Below, in pieces: positions 26,280-34,183 of a stretch of 42,464 bases of DNA (the first letter of the stretch is position 1; every line of letters starts with the position of its first letter). The notes beneath the pieces were generated by a model. The model was given only the letters and a program-made list of their open reading frames with translations, did not search any database and was not told the origin of the DNA. The DNA is from Vibrio sp. 10N.286.49.B3. GTDB taxonomy: Bacteria; Pseudomonadota; Gammaproteobacteria; Enterobacterales; Vibrionaceae. The position numbers and the translations under genes were made by a program. The stretch is from positions 1-42,464 of the forward strand of contig NZ_MCUV01000075.1 of assembly GCF_002873395.1 (NCBI RefSeq), in the 5' to 3' direction.

Positions 26280-27632
26280 ATGTTTGTAATTGACCTTGAT
26301 AATACCGACCTTGTGGGGCTATCGACCCCAGATCCGCTGCGTTTTTCCTTTGCTCGCAAAAAAGGGCCACACGTTGGAGGAAGTATGCAAATGGTGCCGT
26401 CTGATAAGGTGCAGGCGGAATTAAAGCAAGCGCTTGATTGTCCTGCAGAGCCTCATTCTCAACGTTGCCTATATATCCATATTCCATTTTGTCGAGTGCG
26501 TTGTACTTATTGTAATTTCTTCCAATACGCTTCTTCAGAACAAATGATGGCGCAGTATTTCAGTGTTTTACTTGAAGAAATAAAATGGAAAGCAAGTTTA
26601 GCATGGACCCAATCCGCACCTTTTCAAGCCGTTTATGTTGGCGGCGGGACACCGACCGATCTCTCTGCAGAGCAACTTCGCCAACTTGGTCAAGCAATAC
26701 GCCAATACTTCCCTTTGACTCCTGATTGTGAAATTACCTTAGAAGGGCGAGTGAACCGTTTTGGCAATGATAAATTTGAATCGGCACTAGAGGGAGGCTT
26801 TAACCGTTTCTCTTTTGGCGTGCAAAGCTTTGATACTAAAGTGCGCCGCAGTGCTAAGCGTCTTGATGACGGTGACCATGTTATTGAGCGCTTAAAGTCA
26901 ATGGTGAGCTATCAAAGTGCGCCTATTGTGATGGATCTTCTTTATGGTCTTCCTTATCAAACACTTGAAAATTGGCAACAAGATTTAGAAACCTACCTTG
27001 AAGTTGGCGTTGATGGTGTGGACCTGTACCAACTGATTGAGATGAAAGGCTTGCCTATGGAACTCGCCATTAAGCAGGGCAAGTTACCAATGCCAGCCGA
27101 TACGGCAATGAAAGCAACCATGTACAAAATGGGCGTTGATTTTATGGCGAATCATCATCAGCGCCGATTGAGCATTAACCACTGGGCATCGGGTAACCGT
27201 GAGCGCAGCATCTATAATAGTTTGGCGAAAACAACCGCTGAAGTCTTGCCTGTTGGTGCAGGTGCAGGCGGTAATTTTGGCGGGCTGAACATCATGCAGT
27301 CTCGTGATATGGATACCTATATTGCAGGGGTTAAAAAGCGCGAATTTCCAGTGATGGGAGCAATGTTAAGTTCGCCACAAGCCCCAATGATGAGTCTGAT
27401 CAAACATGCTTTTGATCGTGGCGTATTGGCTCGTAACGCATTGGATTCAGCAGCAGAAAGATCGCTATATGAGCAGTGTTTACCGCTGTTTAAAGCCTGG
27501 AAAAAGAATGGTTTAGCAGAAGTGAACCAAGACTATATGGCATTAACGTTGGCCGGACAGTTTTGGTCAACAACATTAGCGCAGAACTTACTACAAGTTA
27601 TTCAAAATAATAATCAAGCAAAAGTCGCATAA
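26280..27632 (+). CDS. hutW: radical SAM haem-degrading methyltransferase
   Basis: HutW/ChuW-type radical SAM enzyme. The E. coli homologue ChuW opens the porphyrin ring without oxygen, releasing iron. It has 450 residues. The [4Fe-4S] cluster motif CRVRCTYC (C71, C75, C78) follows YIHIPF, as in the HemN-like group, and VGGGTPTDLS and FSFGVQSFD are SAM-binding segments. The N-terminal TPDPLRFSFARKK segment is kept because it looks conserved in the family, although an internal ATG at 26384 has a better GGAGG site. hutX follows 12 bases later; the gene diverges from tonB and shares its Fur-like operator. Confidence 0.92.
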   Translation: MFVIDLDNTDLVGLSTPDPLRFSFARKKGPHVGGSMQMVPSDKVQAELKQALDCPAEPHSQRCLYIHIPFCRVRCTYCNFFQYASSEQMMAQYFSVLLEEIKWKASLAWTQSAPFQAVYVGGGTPTDLSAEQLRQLGQAIRQYFPLTPDCEITLEGRVNRFGNDKFESALEGGFNRFSFGVQSFDTKVRRSAKRLDDGDHVIERLKSMVSYQSAPIVMDLLYGLPYQTLENWQQDLETYLEVGVDGVDLYQLIEMKGLPMELAIKQGKLPMPADTAMKATMYKMGVDFMANHHQRRLSINHWASGNRERSIYNSLAKTTAEVLPVGAGAGGNFGGLNIMQSRDMDTYIAGVKKREFPVMGAMLSSPQAPMMSLIKHAFDRGVLARNALDSAAERSLYEQCLPLFKAWKKNGLAEVNQDYMALTLAGQFWSTTLAQNLLQVIQNNNQAKVA

Positions 27633-27644
27633 AAGGAAGAAGGT

Positions 27645-28163
27645 ATGTATCTGAAAAAAAGCCATGAAGAGGTAAAAACAAGGGTAGCTCAAGTATTGGA
27701 AGTCGATCCAAATCAATCACTGACAACGCTTAGTGAGGCATTAGACATCACAGAAGGCGAGGCGACGTTTGCACTGCCTGGTGACATGATGACATCGGTT
27801 GATGGTGCGCATACAGAAGCGGTACTTTCTTTGCTACCGGAGTGGGGTAAAGTGACCACAATTGTCCAGTCATTAGGCTCTATCTTTGAATTTAAAAATC
27901 CGTTCCCGAAAGGAAAATGTGCCCATGGTTACTATAACATTATGGGTAAAGAGGGGCTTCATGGGCACTTACGTATCGACTTAATTGAACGTATCGCATT
28001 TGTAAGTAAGCCTTTTATGACCATGGAAAGTCACTACATTGGTTTTTATGATATGCACGGGGATTGTGTCTTTAAGGTCTACCTAGGTCGTGACAAAGCA
28101 CGCAATTTATTCCCAGAGCAAATCGCAACCTTTATGGCACTAAAAGAAGAGCTAGCAGCATGA
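27645..28163 (+). CDS. hutX: cytoplasmic haem carrier HutX
   Basis: A 172-residue HutX/ChuX-like protein that binds haem in the cytoplasm and passes it to HutZ. Recognisable segments are FALPGDMMTSVDGAHTEAVL, VQSLGSIFEFKNPFPKGKCA, HGYYNIMGKEGLHGHL and SHYIGFYDMHGDCVFKVYLG. It lies between hutW (12 bases) and hutZ, whose ATG overlaps the hutX stop (ATGA). An AAGGAAGAAGG ribosome site precedes the start. Confidence 0.94.
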   Translation: MYLKKSHEEVKTRVAQVLEVDPNQSLTTLSEALDITEGEATFALPGDMMTSVDGAHTEAVLSLLPEWGKVTTIVQSLGSIFEFKNPFPKGKCAHGYYNIMGKEGLHGHLRIDLIERIAFVSKPFMTMESHYIGFYDMHGDCVFKVYLGRDKARNLFPEQIATFMALKEELAA

Positions 28164-28693
28164 TAGATACGAAACAAGAGCGTTTACAAAGCCGTTTAGT
28201 CCCAGAGATCCAAGCGTTTAGAGACCAATGCAAAACATTACAACTTGCAACGCTTAATGACGGCATTCCGCACGTAAGTTACTCGCCTTTTGCATACACA
28301 GCAGAAGGTTACTTTATATTAGTGAGTGATTTAGCTCAGCATGGGCAAAACCTTAAGTCATCGCGTAGTGTCTCTATCATGATGATTGAAGATGAATCGC
28401 AAGCAAAATCTGTTTATGCCCGCCGTCGCCTTGGCTTTGATACGGTCGCACAACAAGTTAATAAAGATTCAGTGGGTGGGCAAGATGCACTGCACGCACT
28501 ACGCCAACGCTTTGGTGACATCATCGATAACTTAAGCCAATTAGGTGATTTCCATCTTTATCGTTTAACCCCAGAAAAAGGTCGCTACGTGAAGGGCTTT
28601 GGTCAGGCGTTTGATGTCAGCGGTGACGAAATGGTGGAGATTGTCCACTTAACCGAAGGTCACCTTGCTAAGCAGAAGCAACCGCTAACCTAA
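28160..28693 (+). CDS. hutZ: haem-degrading enzyme HutZ
   Basis: A 177-residue split-barrel protein of the pyridoxamine-phosphate-oxidase-like fold that degrades haem in Vibrio. The segment LATLNDGIPHVSYSPFAYTAEG begins the barrel, and the C-terminal GHL histidine at H168 corresponds in position to the haem-ligating His170 of V. cholerae HutZ. Its ATG overlaps the hutX stop codon, so HutX and HutZ, which act as a pair, are translationally coupled. hutA follows after 105 bases that contain a hairpin. Confidence 0.94.
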   Translation: MIDTKQERLQSRLVPEIQAFRDQCKTLQLATLNDGIPHVSYSPFAYTAEGYFILVSDLAQHGQNLKSSRSVSIMMIEDESQAKSVYARRRLGFDTVAQQVNKDSVGGQDALHALRQRFGDIIDNLSQLGDFHLYRLTPEKGRYVKGFGQAFDVSGDEMVEIVHLTEGHLAKQKQPLT

Positions 28694-28733
28694 CTCGCTT
28701 CTTGCTCTAGTTATCTCATTTATAAATATATTC

Positions 28734-28755
28734 GGTCAGTGGTTCGCCACTGTCC
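28734..28755 (+). promoter_or_regulatory. UUCG-capped hairpin between hutZ and hutA
   Basis: CAGTGG (28737-28742) and CCACTG (28747-28752) enclose a TTCG tetraloop, an unusually stable RNA cap, with an outer GG/CC pair. No T run follows, so it is not a standard terminator. It lies 44 bases before the hutA start and may separate or stabilise the hutWXZ and hutA messages. Confidence 0.5.
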
Positions 28756-28798
28756 TTAGCACTTTATTGTCTAAATTTAGGTATAAGGAATCACTTAG

Positions 28799-30967
28799 AT
28801 GTTTTATCGCACACACTTATCTCACTCTATCTACTTGGCACTCGGCTTGAGTACCATGGCAGCGTCAGTATCGGCTGAAGAGTCAACGGCTTTTACTTTT
28901 GATGAGGTTGTTGTTTCAGCGACGCGTTCAGAGCAAAATTTAAAGGACGTTGCTTCTTCAATTGGTACTGTAACGGCAGAAGATCTTGATAACCAAATGG
29001 CTGGCGATTTAAAGCAAGCATTAGCCTCAGAGCCAGGCGTATCGATGCAAGGTCAAGGGCGTTTTGGTCTTAGCAACTTTAATATCCGTGGCCGTGATGA
29101 GAACTACGTTAAGATTGTTGTCGATGGGATCCAGCAAAGCTCAAGTTACAATACTGGGGCTGGTGATGATGATGTCATGCGTAAAGGGCAGGGCACAATC
29201 GAAGTCGATACCTTGCAAGCGGTTGAAATTAATAAAGGGCCAGTCTCTAGCTTATATGGTAGTGATGCATTGGGCGGCGCAATTATCATGCGTACGAAAA
29301 ACCCATCAGACCTACTCGGTGAAGGTGATGATACCCATGTCAGCATTAAAACAGGCTATGCAAGTGTTGATGAGAGTTTTAAAACTACAGCGACACTAGC
29401 AAATCGAACCGGTCGCTGGGAAACGCTATTAATGTACACCTATAAAGACGGTCATGAGGTAGCAACGCATGGCGATGGTGCTGACATTAACGGTCCGGAT
29501 CGTGGTCAAGCCGATCCTTTTGATATTCAATCTGACAATATTTTGGCAAAAGTCTTCTATCAAGCCAATGATGATCACCGTATCGGCTTAACACTTGAGC
29601 AGTTTAATCGTAGCGGCGAAGGGGATATTTTATCCAAAGAAGGCTACTCGTTTATGCCTGGTTATACTTATACGCGAAATAGTGCTGAAGATGAAGATCA
29701 ACGCCGTAGGGTGAGTATCGAACATTTATGGCAAGCCAATAACTATGCATTTGATAGCCTTGATTGGAGTCTTGCTTATCAAACCAGCTACTCAAACCAT
29801 GATACGTATGATCATACTGATATGAACGAATATCGAAATCGCCAGCGAAATGGTGAAGAAGAGAGCCTACAGTTTCACTCCCAATTTGATAAGGCCTTTG
29901 AACTGGATGCTAGCTATCATGAACTCAATTACGGTTTAAGCTTTAGCCAAGATAGTTTTGATTTGCAATATACCAACTATTTCTATGATAAAGGGTATGA
30001 GGAAAGTGCGGCTCCAGAAGTCCCTCAGGCCGATTCGCAAAAATGGGGTATTTTCATTCAAGATCAGGGCTTTTACCTCGATGATCGTTTAGTGATGAAC
30101 TTTGGTTTACGTTACGACAACTTTACCGCTAAACCAGATTCGTCGTCTGGCTTTGAGAAGAGCAACAATGACGCTGTAACTGGACGTATTGGAGCGGTTT
30201 ACCACCTATCTGAATCGTTAAGTACTTTTGCTCAGGTCAGTCAGGGTTTCAAAGCGCCAACTTTGGATGAGCTGTATTACTCACGTGATGGTGGGCATGG
30301 CTATGAAATCGTTTCAAACCCCAACTTAAAACCAGAAGAGAGTGTTGGTTACGAGATTGGGACACGCTATAACCACTTATTTGGTCGTATTGAAGTCGCC
30401 GCTTACTACAATGACTACAAAAACTTTATCGAACTGGATCAGGTAGGGATGAGTGATACTGGTGATGTGACTTATACCAATGTCAACATCGCTAAAGCAG
30501 AAATTTACGGTGCAGAGTTAAGTTCATTAATTAGCTTAGATCACCTGCTCAATGCTCCTCAAGGCATGTACGCCGAGTTTAACTTAGCGTATGCACAAGG
30601 TTCGGATAAAAAGACAGGTGAAGCCATTGATTCGATAGCGCCCCTCACTGGTTACGTGGCAGTGGGTTACCATAATCCGCAGCGAATTTATGGTGGTCAA
30701 ATTTCATTACAAGCAGTGGCGAATAAGTCAGGCAGTGATTGGAGTGATGAAGATAATATGACAGCACCTAGCTATACCGTGACTGATATTACCGCTTATT
30801 ATCGTCCACAACAGGATTTGACATTAAGAGCTGGTTTATTTAATGCCTTTGATGAAAAATACTGGCTGTATAGCAACTTAGAGGGTCGAAATAGCGGTGA
30901 AGATGGTCTAGATCGTCGCACTGAACCAGGTAGAAACTGGGGAGTAGAGTTAGAGTATATCTTCTAG
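28799..30967 (+). CDS. hutA: TonB-dependent outer-membrane haem receptor
   Basis: A 722-residue outer-membrane receptor for haem or haemoproteins. A signal peptide ends near SVSA (residues 23-26). The TonB box DEVVVSATR follows, then the plug domain (IGTVTAEDLDNQMAGDLKQA, NIRGRDENYVKIVVDG, GPVSSLYGSDALGGAI). The barrel contains the haem-receptor signature: FKAP at 484-487 and NPNL at 507-510 with H500 between them, the expected haem ligand. The protein ends in a phenylalanine typical of barrel proteins. AAGGA precedes the ATG. It follows hutWXZ here, whereas in V. cholerae hutA is elsewhere. Specificity for free haem versus haemoglobin cannot be read. Confidence 0.94.
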   Translation: MFYRTHLSHSIYLALGLSTMAASVSAEESTAFTFDEVVVSATRSEQNLKDVASSIGTVTAEDLDNQMAGDLKQALASEPGVSMQGQGRFGLSNFNIRGRDENYVKIVVDGIQQSSSYNTGAGDDDVMRKGQGTIEVDTLQAVEINKGPVSSLYGSDALGGAIIMRTKNPSDLLGEGDDTHVSIKTGYASVDESFKTTATLANRTGRWETLLMYTYKDGHEVATHGDGADINGPDRGQADPFDIQSDNILAKVFYQANDDHRIGLTLEQFNRSGEGDILSKEGYSFMPGYTYTRNSAEDEDQRRRVSIEHLWQANNYAFDSLDWSLAYQTSYSNHDTYDHTDMNEYRNRQRNGEEESLQFHSQFDKAFELDASYHELNYGLSFSQDSFDLQYTNYFYDKGYEESAAPEVPQADSQKWGIFIQDQGFYLDDRLVMNFGLRYDNFTAKPDSSSGFEKSNNDAVTGRIGAVYHLSESLSTFAQVSQGFKAPTLDELYYSRDGGHGYEIVSNPNLKPEESVGYEIGTRYNHLFGRIEVAAYYNDYKNFIELDQVGMSDTGDVTYTNVNIAKAEIYGAELSSLISLDHLLNAPQGMYAEFNLAYAQGSDKKTGEAIDSIAPLTGYVAVGYHNPQRIYGGQISLQAVANKSGSDWSDEDNMTAPSYTVTDITAYYRPQQDLTLRAGLFNAFDEKYWLYSNLEGRNSGEDGLDRRTEPGRNWGVELEYIF

Positions 30968-30977
30968 CCGCTTGATC

Positions 30978-31031
30978 AAAAAGACCAGTATAAGCACCGT
31001 TATAATAAGTGCATCATACTGGTCTTTTTTT
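30978..31031. terminator. bidirectional terminator between hutA and the FKBP gene
   Basis: AAAGACCAGTAT (ending at 30991) pairs with ATACTGGTCTTT (beginning at 31016), with an inner weaker pair, an A run on the left and seven T residues on the right. It serves both converging genes. Confidence 0.9.
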
Positions 31032-31077
31032 ATGCTAACTCACAGAGTGATGATAACAAAATAGAGCTTAAAGTAGG

Positions 31078-31551
31078 TTACTGAATATCAAGTAATTCAA
31101 CATCAAAGATCAAAACGCTCGCTGGTGGAATAGGACCAGTGCCGTTTTTGCCATAACCAAGTTGGCTAGGAATAAATAGGCGCACTTTCTCACCAACAAC
31201 CATGTACTGTAGACCTTCCGTCCAGCCCTTAATGACTTGGTTTAAGCCAAATGAAATCGGCTCGCCACGCTCAACTGAACTGTCGAATACTGTGCCGTCA
31301 ATTAATGAGCCGTGGTAGTGTACTTTCACTTTGCTTGTTGCTGTTGGGTGCTCAGTGCCAGTCCCTTCTTGTAGTACTAAAATTTGCAGACCACTTTCCG
31401 TTGTTCTTACGCCTTCTTTTTGGCTATTTTCAACTAAGAATGCTTTGCTAATTTCAATGTTTTTCTCAGAAGCTTTATGGTTCACCCAAGTACGGTAGAT
31501 CATAAAACCCGCTAAGATAAAAACAATAACCGGAACGATAAACTTAGACAT
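31078..31551 (-). CDS. membrane-anchored FKBP-type peptidyl-prolyl isomerase
   Basis: A 157-residue protein with one N-terminal membrane segment ([16 protein letters not shown], about residues 4-19) and a single C-terminal FKBP domain. Domain markers are [50 protein letters not shown] and [15 protein letters not shown]. The short central linker is charged. It probably helps fold proteins in the periplasm, tethered to the inner membrane, although orientation was not tested. It lies nine bases after the DsbA-like gene and probably shares its message. AGGGA ribosome site. Confidence 0.88.
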   Translation of the reverse strand: MSKFIVPVIVFILAGFMIYRTWVNHKASEKNIEISKAFLVENSQKEGVRTTESGLQILVLQEGTGTEHPTATSKVKVHYHGSLIDGTVFDSSVERGEPISFGLNQVIKGWTEGLQYMVVGEKVRLFIPSQLGYGKNGTGPIPPASVLIFDVELLDIQ

Positions 31552-31560
31552 GATAGTCCC

Positions 31561-32217
31561 TTAATCTTTTTTGTTTAGAAGGTATGTAATGGTGTCTGCC
31601 ATTGCAGAGATATTCTCATGACCACCCGTGATCACTTGATATTGACCCTGTACGATAAACGTAGGAACAGAGTTAATCTCACCATCAACCGATGCATTTT
31701 GTGCCATATCTAAGTACGGGAATAGTTGCTCTTGTTGCTCAGGCGATAGGTTGTATGGGCTGACTAACTGGCGAGATTCAAAGGCATCACTAATTGCGGC
31801 TTGCTGCTCTTCAGGGGTCACATCTCCACCCATCTGTACCGCGGCGAATAGCTCAATCATAAAGTCATGATCAGGCGTTTCACCTAATTGCATTTCAGCG
31901 GTGTAATAAATGATGGCAGCAATTTGAGCGCTCTCGTTGAAAATGACGTGCATTTTGCCAAAGCGGTGTGAAGTGAGCTGTTCTAACGTTGGAATGTTAT
32001 CTTCCATCTGGCGGCAATGACCACATGTTAATGAGAATATCTCGGTAACGGGTGGCAGGTTGTATTGCGATAAATCGTTTGGTAAACGTTGGTACTGCAC
32101 GCCTTCTTGTGGAACTGAGGCTGTAGTTGTTTGAGTTGCTGGCGCTTCTTCGCTACAACCGATAACAGCAAAACAACTGGTCGCAATTAAAGCGAATTTT
32201 GAGATTGTTTTTAACAT
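31561..32217 (-). CDS. DsbA-like thiol-disulfide lipoprotein
   Basis: A 218-residue thioredoxin-fold protein. A lipoprotein signal ends in VIGC with the lipid-bearing cysteine at C21. The redox motif C65-G-H-C68 lies in FSLTCGHCRQ and the cis-proline loop is V184-P185-T. DsbA proteins usually have CPHC; CGHC is nearer to eukaryotic disulfide isomerases and should shift the redox potential. The helical insert between residues 110 and 170 fits DsbA. The likely role is oxidation or isomerisation of exported proteins at a membrane. It is followed after nine bases by the FKBP gene, making a small folding-factor operon. The gene diverges from an OmpA-like lipoprotein gene. Confidence 0.87.
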   Translation of the reverse strand: MLKTISKFALIATSCFAVIGCSEEAPATQTTTASVPQEGVQYQRLPNDLSQYNLPPVTEIFSLTCGHCRQMEDNIPTLEQLTSHRFGKMHVIFNESAQIAAIIYYTAEMQLGETPDHDFMIELFAAVQMGGDVTPEEQQAAISDAFESRQLVSPYNLSPEQQEQLFPYLDMAQNASVDGEINSVPTFIVQGQYQVITGGHENISAMADTITYLLNKKD

Positions 32218-32371
32218 AATGATTTCACATAAATTGAGGTAGTTTAATTTTACCTACTAAGGGTAATAACGGAAGTATTATTACGATTTTTTAGGGAAAA
32301 TAACTAAAGTTTCTGCTTTATTGCCGATAACCTAGTAACAGAACTAACTCGCAATAAATCAAGGGGTCGAG

Positions 32372-32986
32372 ATGAAATCATTGACGGTATTAATCAGCCT
32401 GTTATTAGTAGGGTGCCAGAGTATGCCATATAATAATATGCTTGATGTCGCCCCGAAAACAGATTATGAAGTGAAGTACCCAGAGTGGGGGCGCTTGCCA
32501 GCCGACCCTTATCCACAATATATGGTTGTTGATCCTAGCTATGTATCAAACGCTCAGCCTCATCAATCACTGAATGGATCTTTGGAAAACTACCTAGGAT
32601 CGCTCGGTGTCGGTTACGATGTCTTACCGGGTGAGCACACAATGATTCAGCTTAAGCACAATATTCACTTTCAAAGTGGATCAACCCAACTGTCACCGTC
32701 ATCGGTTTCTTGGTTAGCGAACTTAGGGCGTTACTTATCCCAACACCCAGATGTTCAAGTAGTCTTAGATGGGCATACGGATAGCACGGGTAATCAAACT
32801 CTTAATGAACGACTTTCTGAACAACGCGCCAAAACGGTTAAGACTTTACTGCTTAACCAGCAAGTCTCGCACAGAGCAATATACACGCGTGGCTATGGTG
32901 AGTTAATGCCTGAATGTTCAAATAACTCAAGTAGTGGCAAAGCGTGCAATCGTCGCGTGGAATTAATGCTGATCGCTGAGAATTAG
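32372..32986 (+). CDS. OmpA-like peptidoglycan-binding lipoprotein
   Basis: A 204-residue lipoprotein. The signal ends in LLVGC with the lipidated cysteine at C15. The C-terminal OmpA domain begins near residue 95 with NIHFQSGSTQLSPSSVSWLA and includes the peptidoglycan-binding LDGHTDSTGNQTLNERLSEQRA followed by YGELMPEC and NRRVELML. Two cysteines near the end (PEC and KAC) may form a disulfide. It probably links the outer membrane to peptidoglycan. It is a single gene with an AAGGGG site and ends at a hairpin terminator. Confidence 0.88.
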   Translation: MKSLTVLISLLLVGCQSMPYNNMLDVAPKTDYEVKYPEWGRLPADPYPQYMVVDPSYVSNAQPHQSLNGSLENYLGSLGVGYDVLPGEHTMIQLKHNIHFQSGSTQLSPSSVSWLANLGRYLSQHPDVQVVLDGHTDSTGNQTLNERLSEQRAKTVKTLLLNQQVSHRAIYTRGYGELMPECSNNSSSGKACNRRVELMLIAEN

Positions 32987-33028
32987 AAGCAACAAACTTG
33001 ATTTAAGCAGTATTGTTGATAAACCATA

Positions 33029-33075
33029 AAGCGAATGCCTAAATGACGTCGAGTCGTTCATGTATTCGCTTTTTT
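33029..33075 (+). terminator. rho-independent terminator after the OmpA-like gene
   Basis: AAGCGAAT at 33029-33036 pairs with ATTCGCTT at 33064-33071, with a second imperfect inner stem (ATGACG with CGTTCAT), then T residues to 33075. It separates the chromosomal lipoprotein gene from the CRISPR-Cas locus. Confidence 0.85.
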
Positions 33076-33205
33076 GTGGACTAAACTAATAGATCTAACA
33101 CTATTAATACTATTTATGAATAGTGATCCCCGTCATAACGTTACCTATACAGTATAAGCTATCCTATTTAACCTATAGCATGCTTAATAGTGAAATGGAT
33201 AACTC
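33076..33205 (+). promoter_or_regulatory. cas operon upstream region
   Basis: AT-rich 130 bases before cas1. A short palindrome, ACTATT TATG AATAGT, lies at 33109-33124, and a related CACTATT copy at 33100-33106 also matches AATAGTG at 33119-33125. The heptamer ACCTATA occurs at 33143-33149 and 33171-33177, 28 bases apart. TATAAG at about 33153 is a possible -10. No convincing -35 was found. Confidence 0.4.
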
Positions 33206-34183
33206 ATGGATGATTTCTCGCCTTCAGATTTAAAGGTCGTTTTGCACTCAAAGCGAGCCAATATGTTCTATTTAGAATATTGCCGTGTCATGCAGAAAGA
33301 TGGGCGAGTGCTTTATCTCACCGAAGCAAAGAAAGAAAATCAATATTTCAATATCCCGATAGCGAATACGACTGTCATCTTATTAGGCAATGGCACTTCT
33401 ATAACACAGGCTGCAATGCGTATGTTAGCGCAAGCTGGTGTCTTAGTAGGATTCTGTGGAGGAGGCGGAACACCACTCTACATGGCAAACGAAGTCGAGT
33501 GGTTAACGCCGCAAAGTGAATATAGACCTACGGAGTATCTACACGGTTGGATGCAGTTTTGGTTCGATGATGATAAACGCCTCCATGCTGCGAAAACTTT
33601 CCAACAGGCACGGATCCATTATCTAGAAAGGGTGTGGAGTAAAGATCGTGACTTAAAAATGGATGGGTTTGATTTTTCCGACGCTCAAATTCAAATGGCC
33701 TTAGAGACTTTTCATACCCGAACCCATCTAGCAACAAAACAATCAGATTTACTACTTACCGAAGCCCAACTCACCAAAGTACTTTATAAATTTGCTGCTA
33801 ATAACACCAAGCTCAGCAACTTTAAACGTCAGCATCAATCACAAGACAAAGCCAACGACTTTTTAAATCATGGTAACTATCTCGCCTATGGCTTAGCGGC
33901 AAGCTGCCTGTGGGTGTTAGGTATTCCACATGGCTTTGCTGTTATGCATGGAAAAACTCGCAGAGGTGCATTGGTTTTTGATGTCGCGGATCTTATCAAA
34001 GATGCCATCGTTTTACCTTGGGCGTTTATTTGTACGAAAGAAAACGCTACGGAGCAAGAGTTTAGGCAGCAGGTACTACAAGCTTTTACCGATCATAAAA
34101 CCCTCGACTTTATGTTCGATACAGTAAAGAACATAGCCTTACAAGATTACACTGCCGATCAAAGAGAGGAACAAAACCTATGA
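33206..34183 (+). CDS. cas1: CRISPR integrase Cas1, type I-F
   Basis: Integrates new spacers, in complex with the Cas2 domain of Cas2-3. It has 325 residues, the usual I-F size. The start MDDFSPSDLK and segments ILLGNGTSITQAAMRMLA and GFCGGGGTPLY are typical of I-F Cas1. The metal-binding residues are E186, H248, D259 and D262; their last three spacings (11 and 3) match P. aeruginosa Cas1 H254, D265 and D268. The helix NDFLNHGNYLAYGLAASCLW lies between. It is first in a six-gene cas operon, and its stop overlaps the cas2-3 start (ATGA). The ribosome site before the ATG is weak. Confidence 0.97.
   Translation: MDDFSPSDLKVVLHSKRANMFYLEYCRVMQKDGRVLYLTEAKKENQYFNIPIANTTVILLGNGTSITQAAMRMLAQAGVLVGFCGGGGTPLYMANEVEWLTPQSEYRPTEYLHGWMQFWFDDDKRLHAAKTFQQARIHYLERVWSKDRDLKMDGFDFSDAQIQMALETFHTRTHLATKQSDLLLTEAQLTKVLYKFAANNTKLSNFKRQHQSQDKANDFLNHGNYLAYGLAASCLWVLGIPHGFAVMHGKTRRGALVFDVADLIKDAIVLPWAFICTKENATEQEFRQQVLQAFTDHKTLDFMFDTVKNIALQDYTADQREEQNL

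Noticed and set aside
26280..26386. A shorter HutW starting at the ATG at 26384 behind GGAGG
   Set aside because: It would remove the TPDPLRFSFARKK segment, which appears conserved in the HutW family; the longer form is kept, with some doubt.
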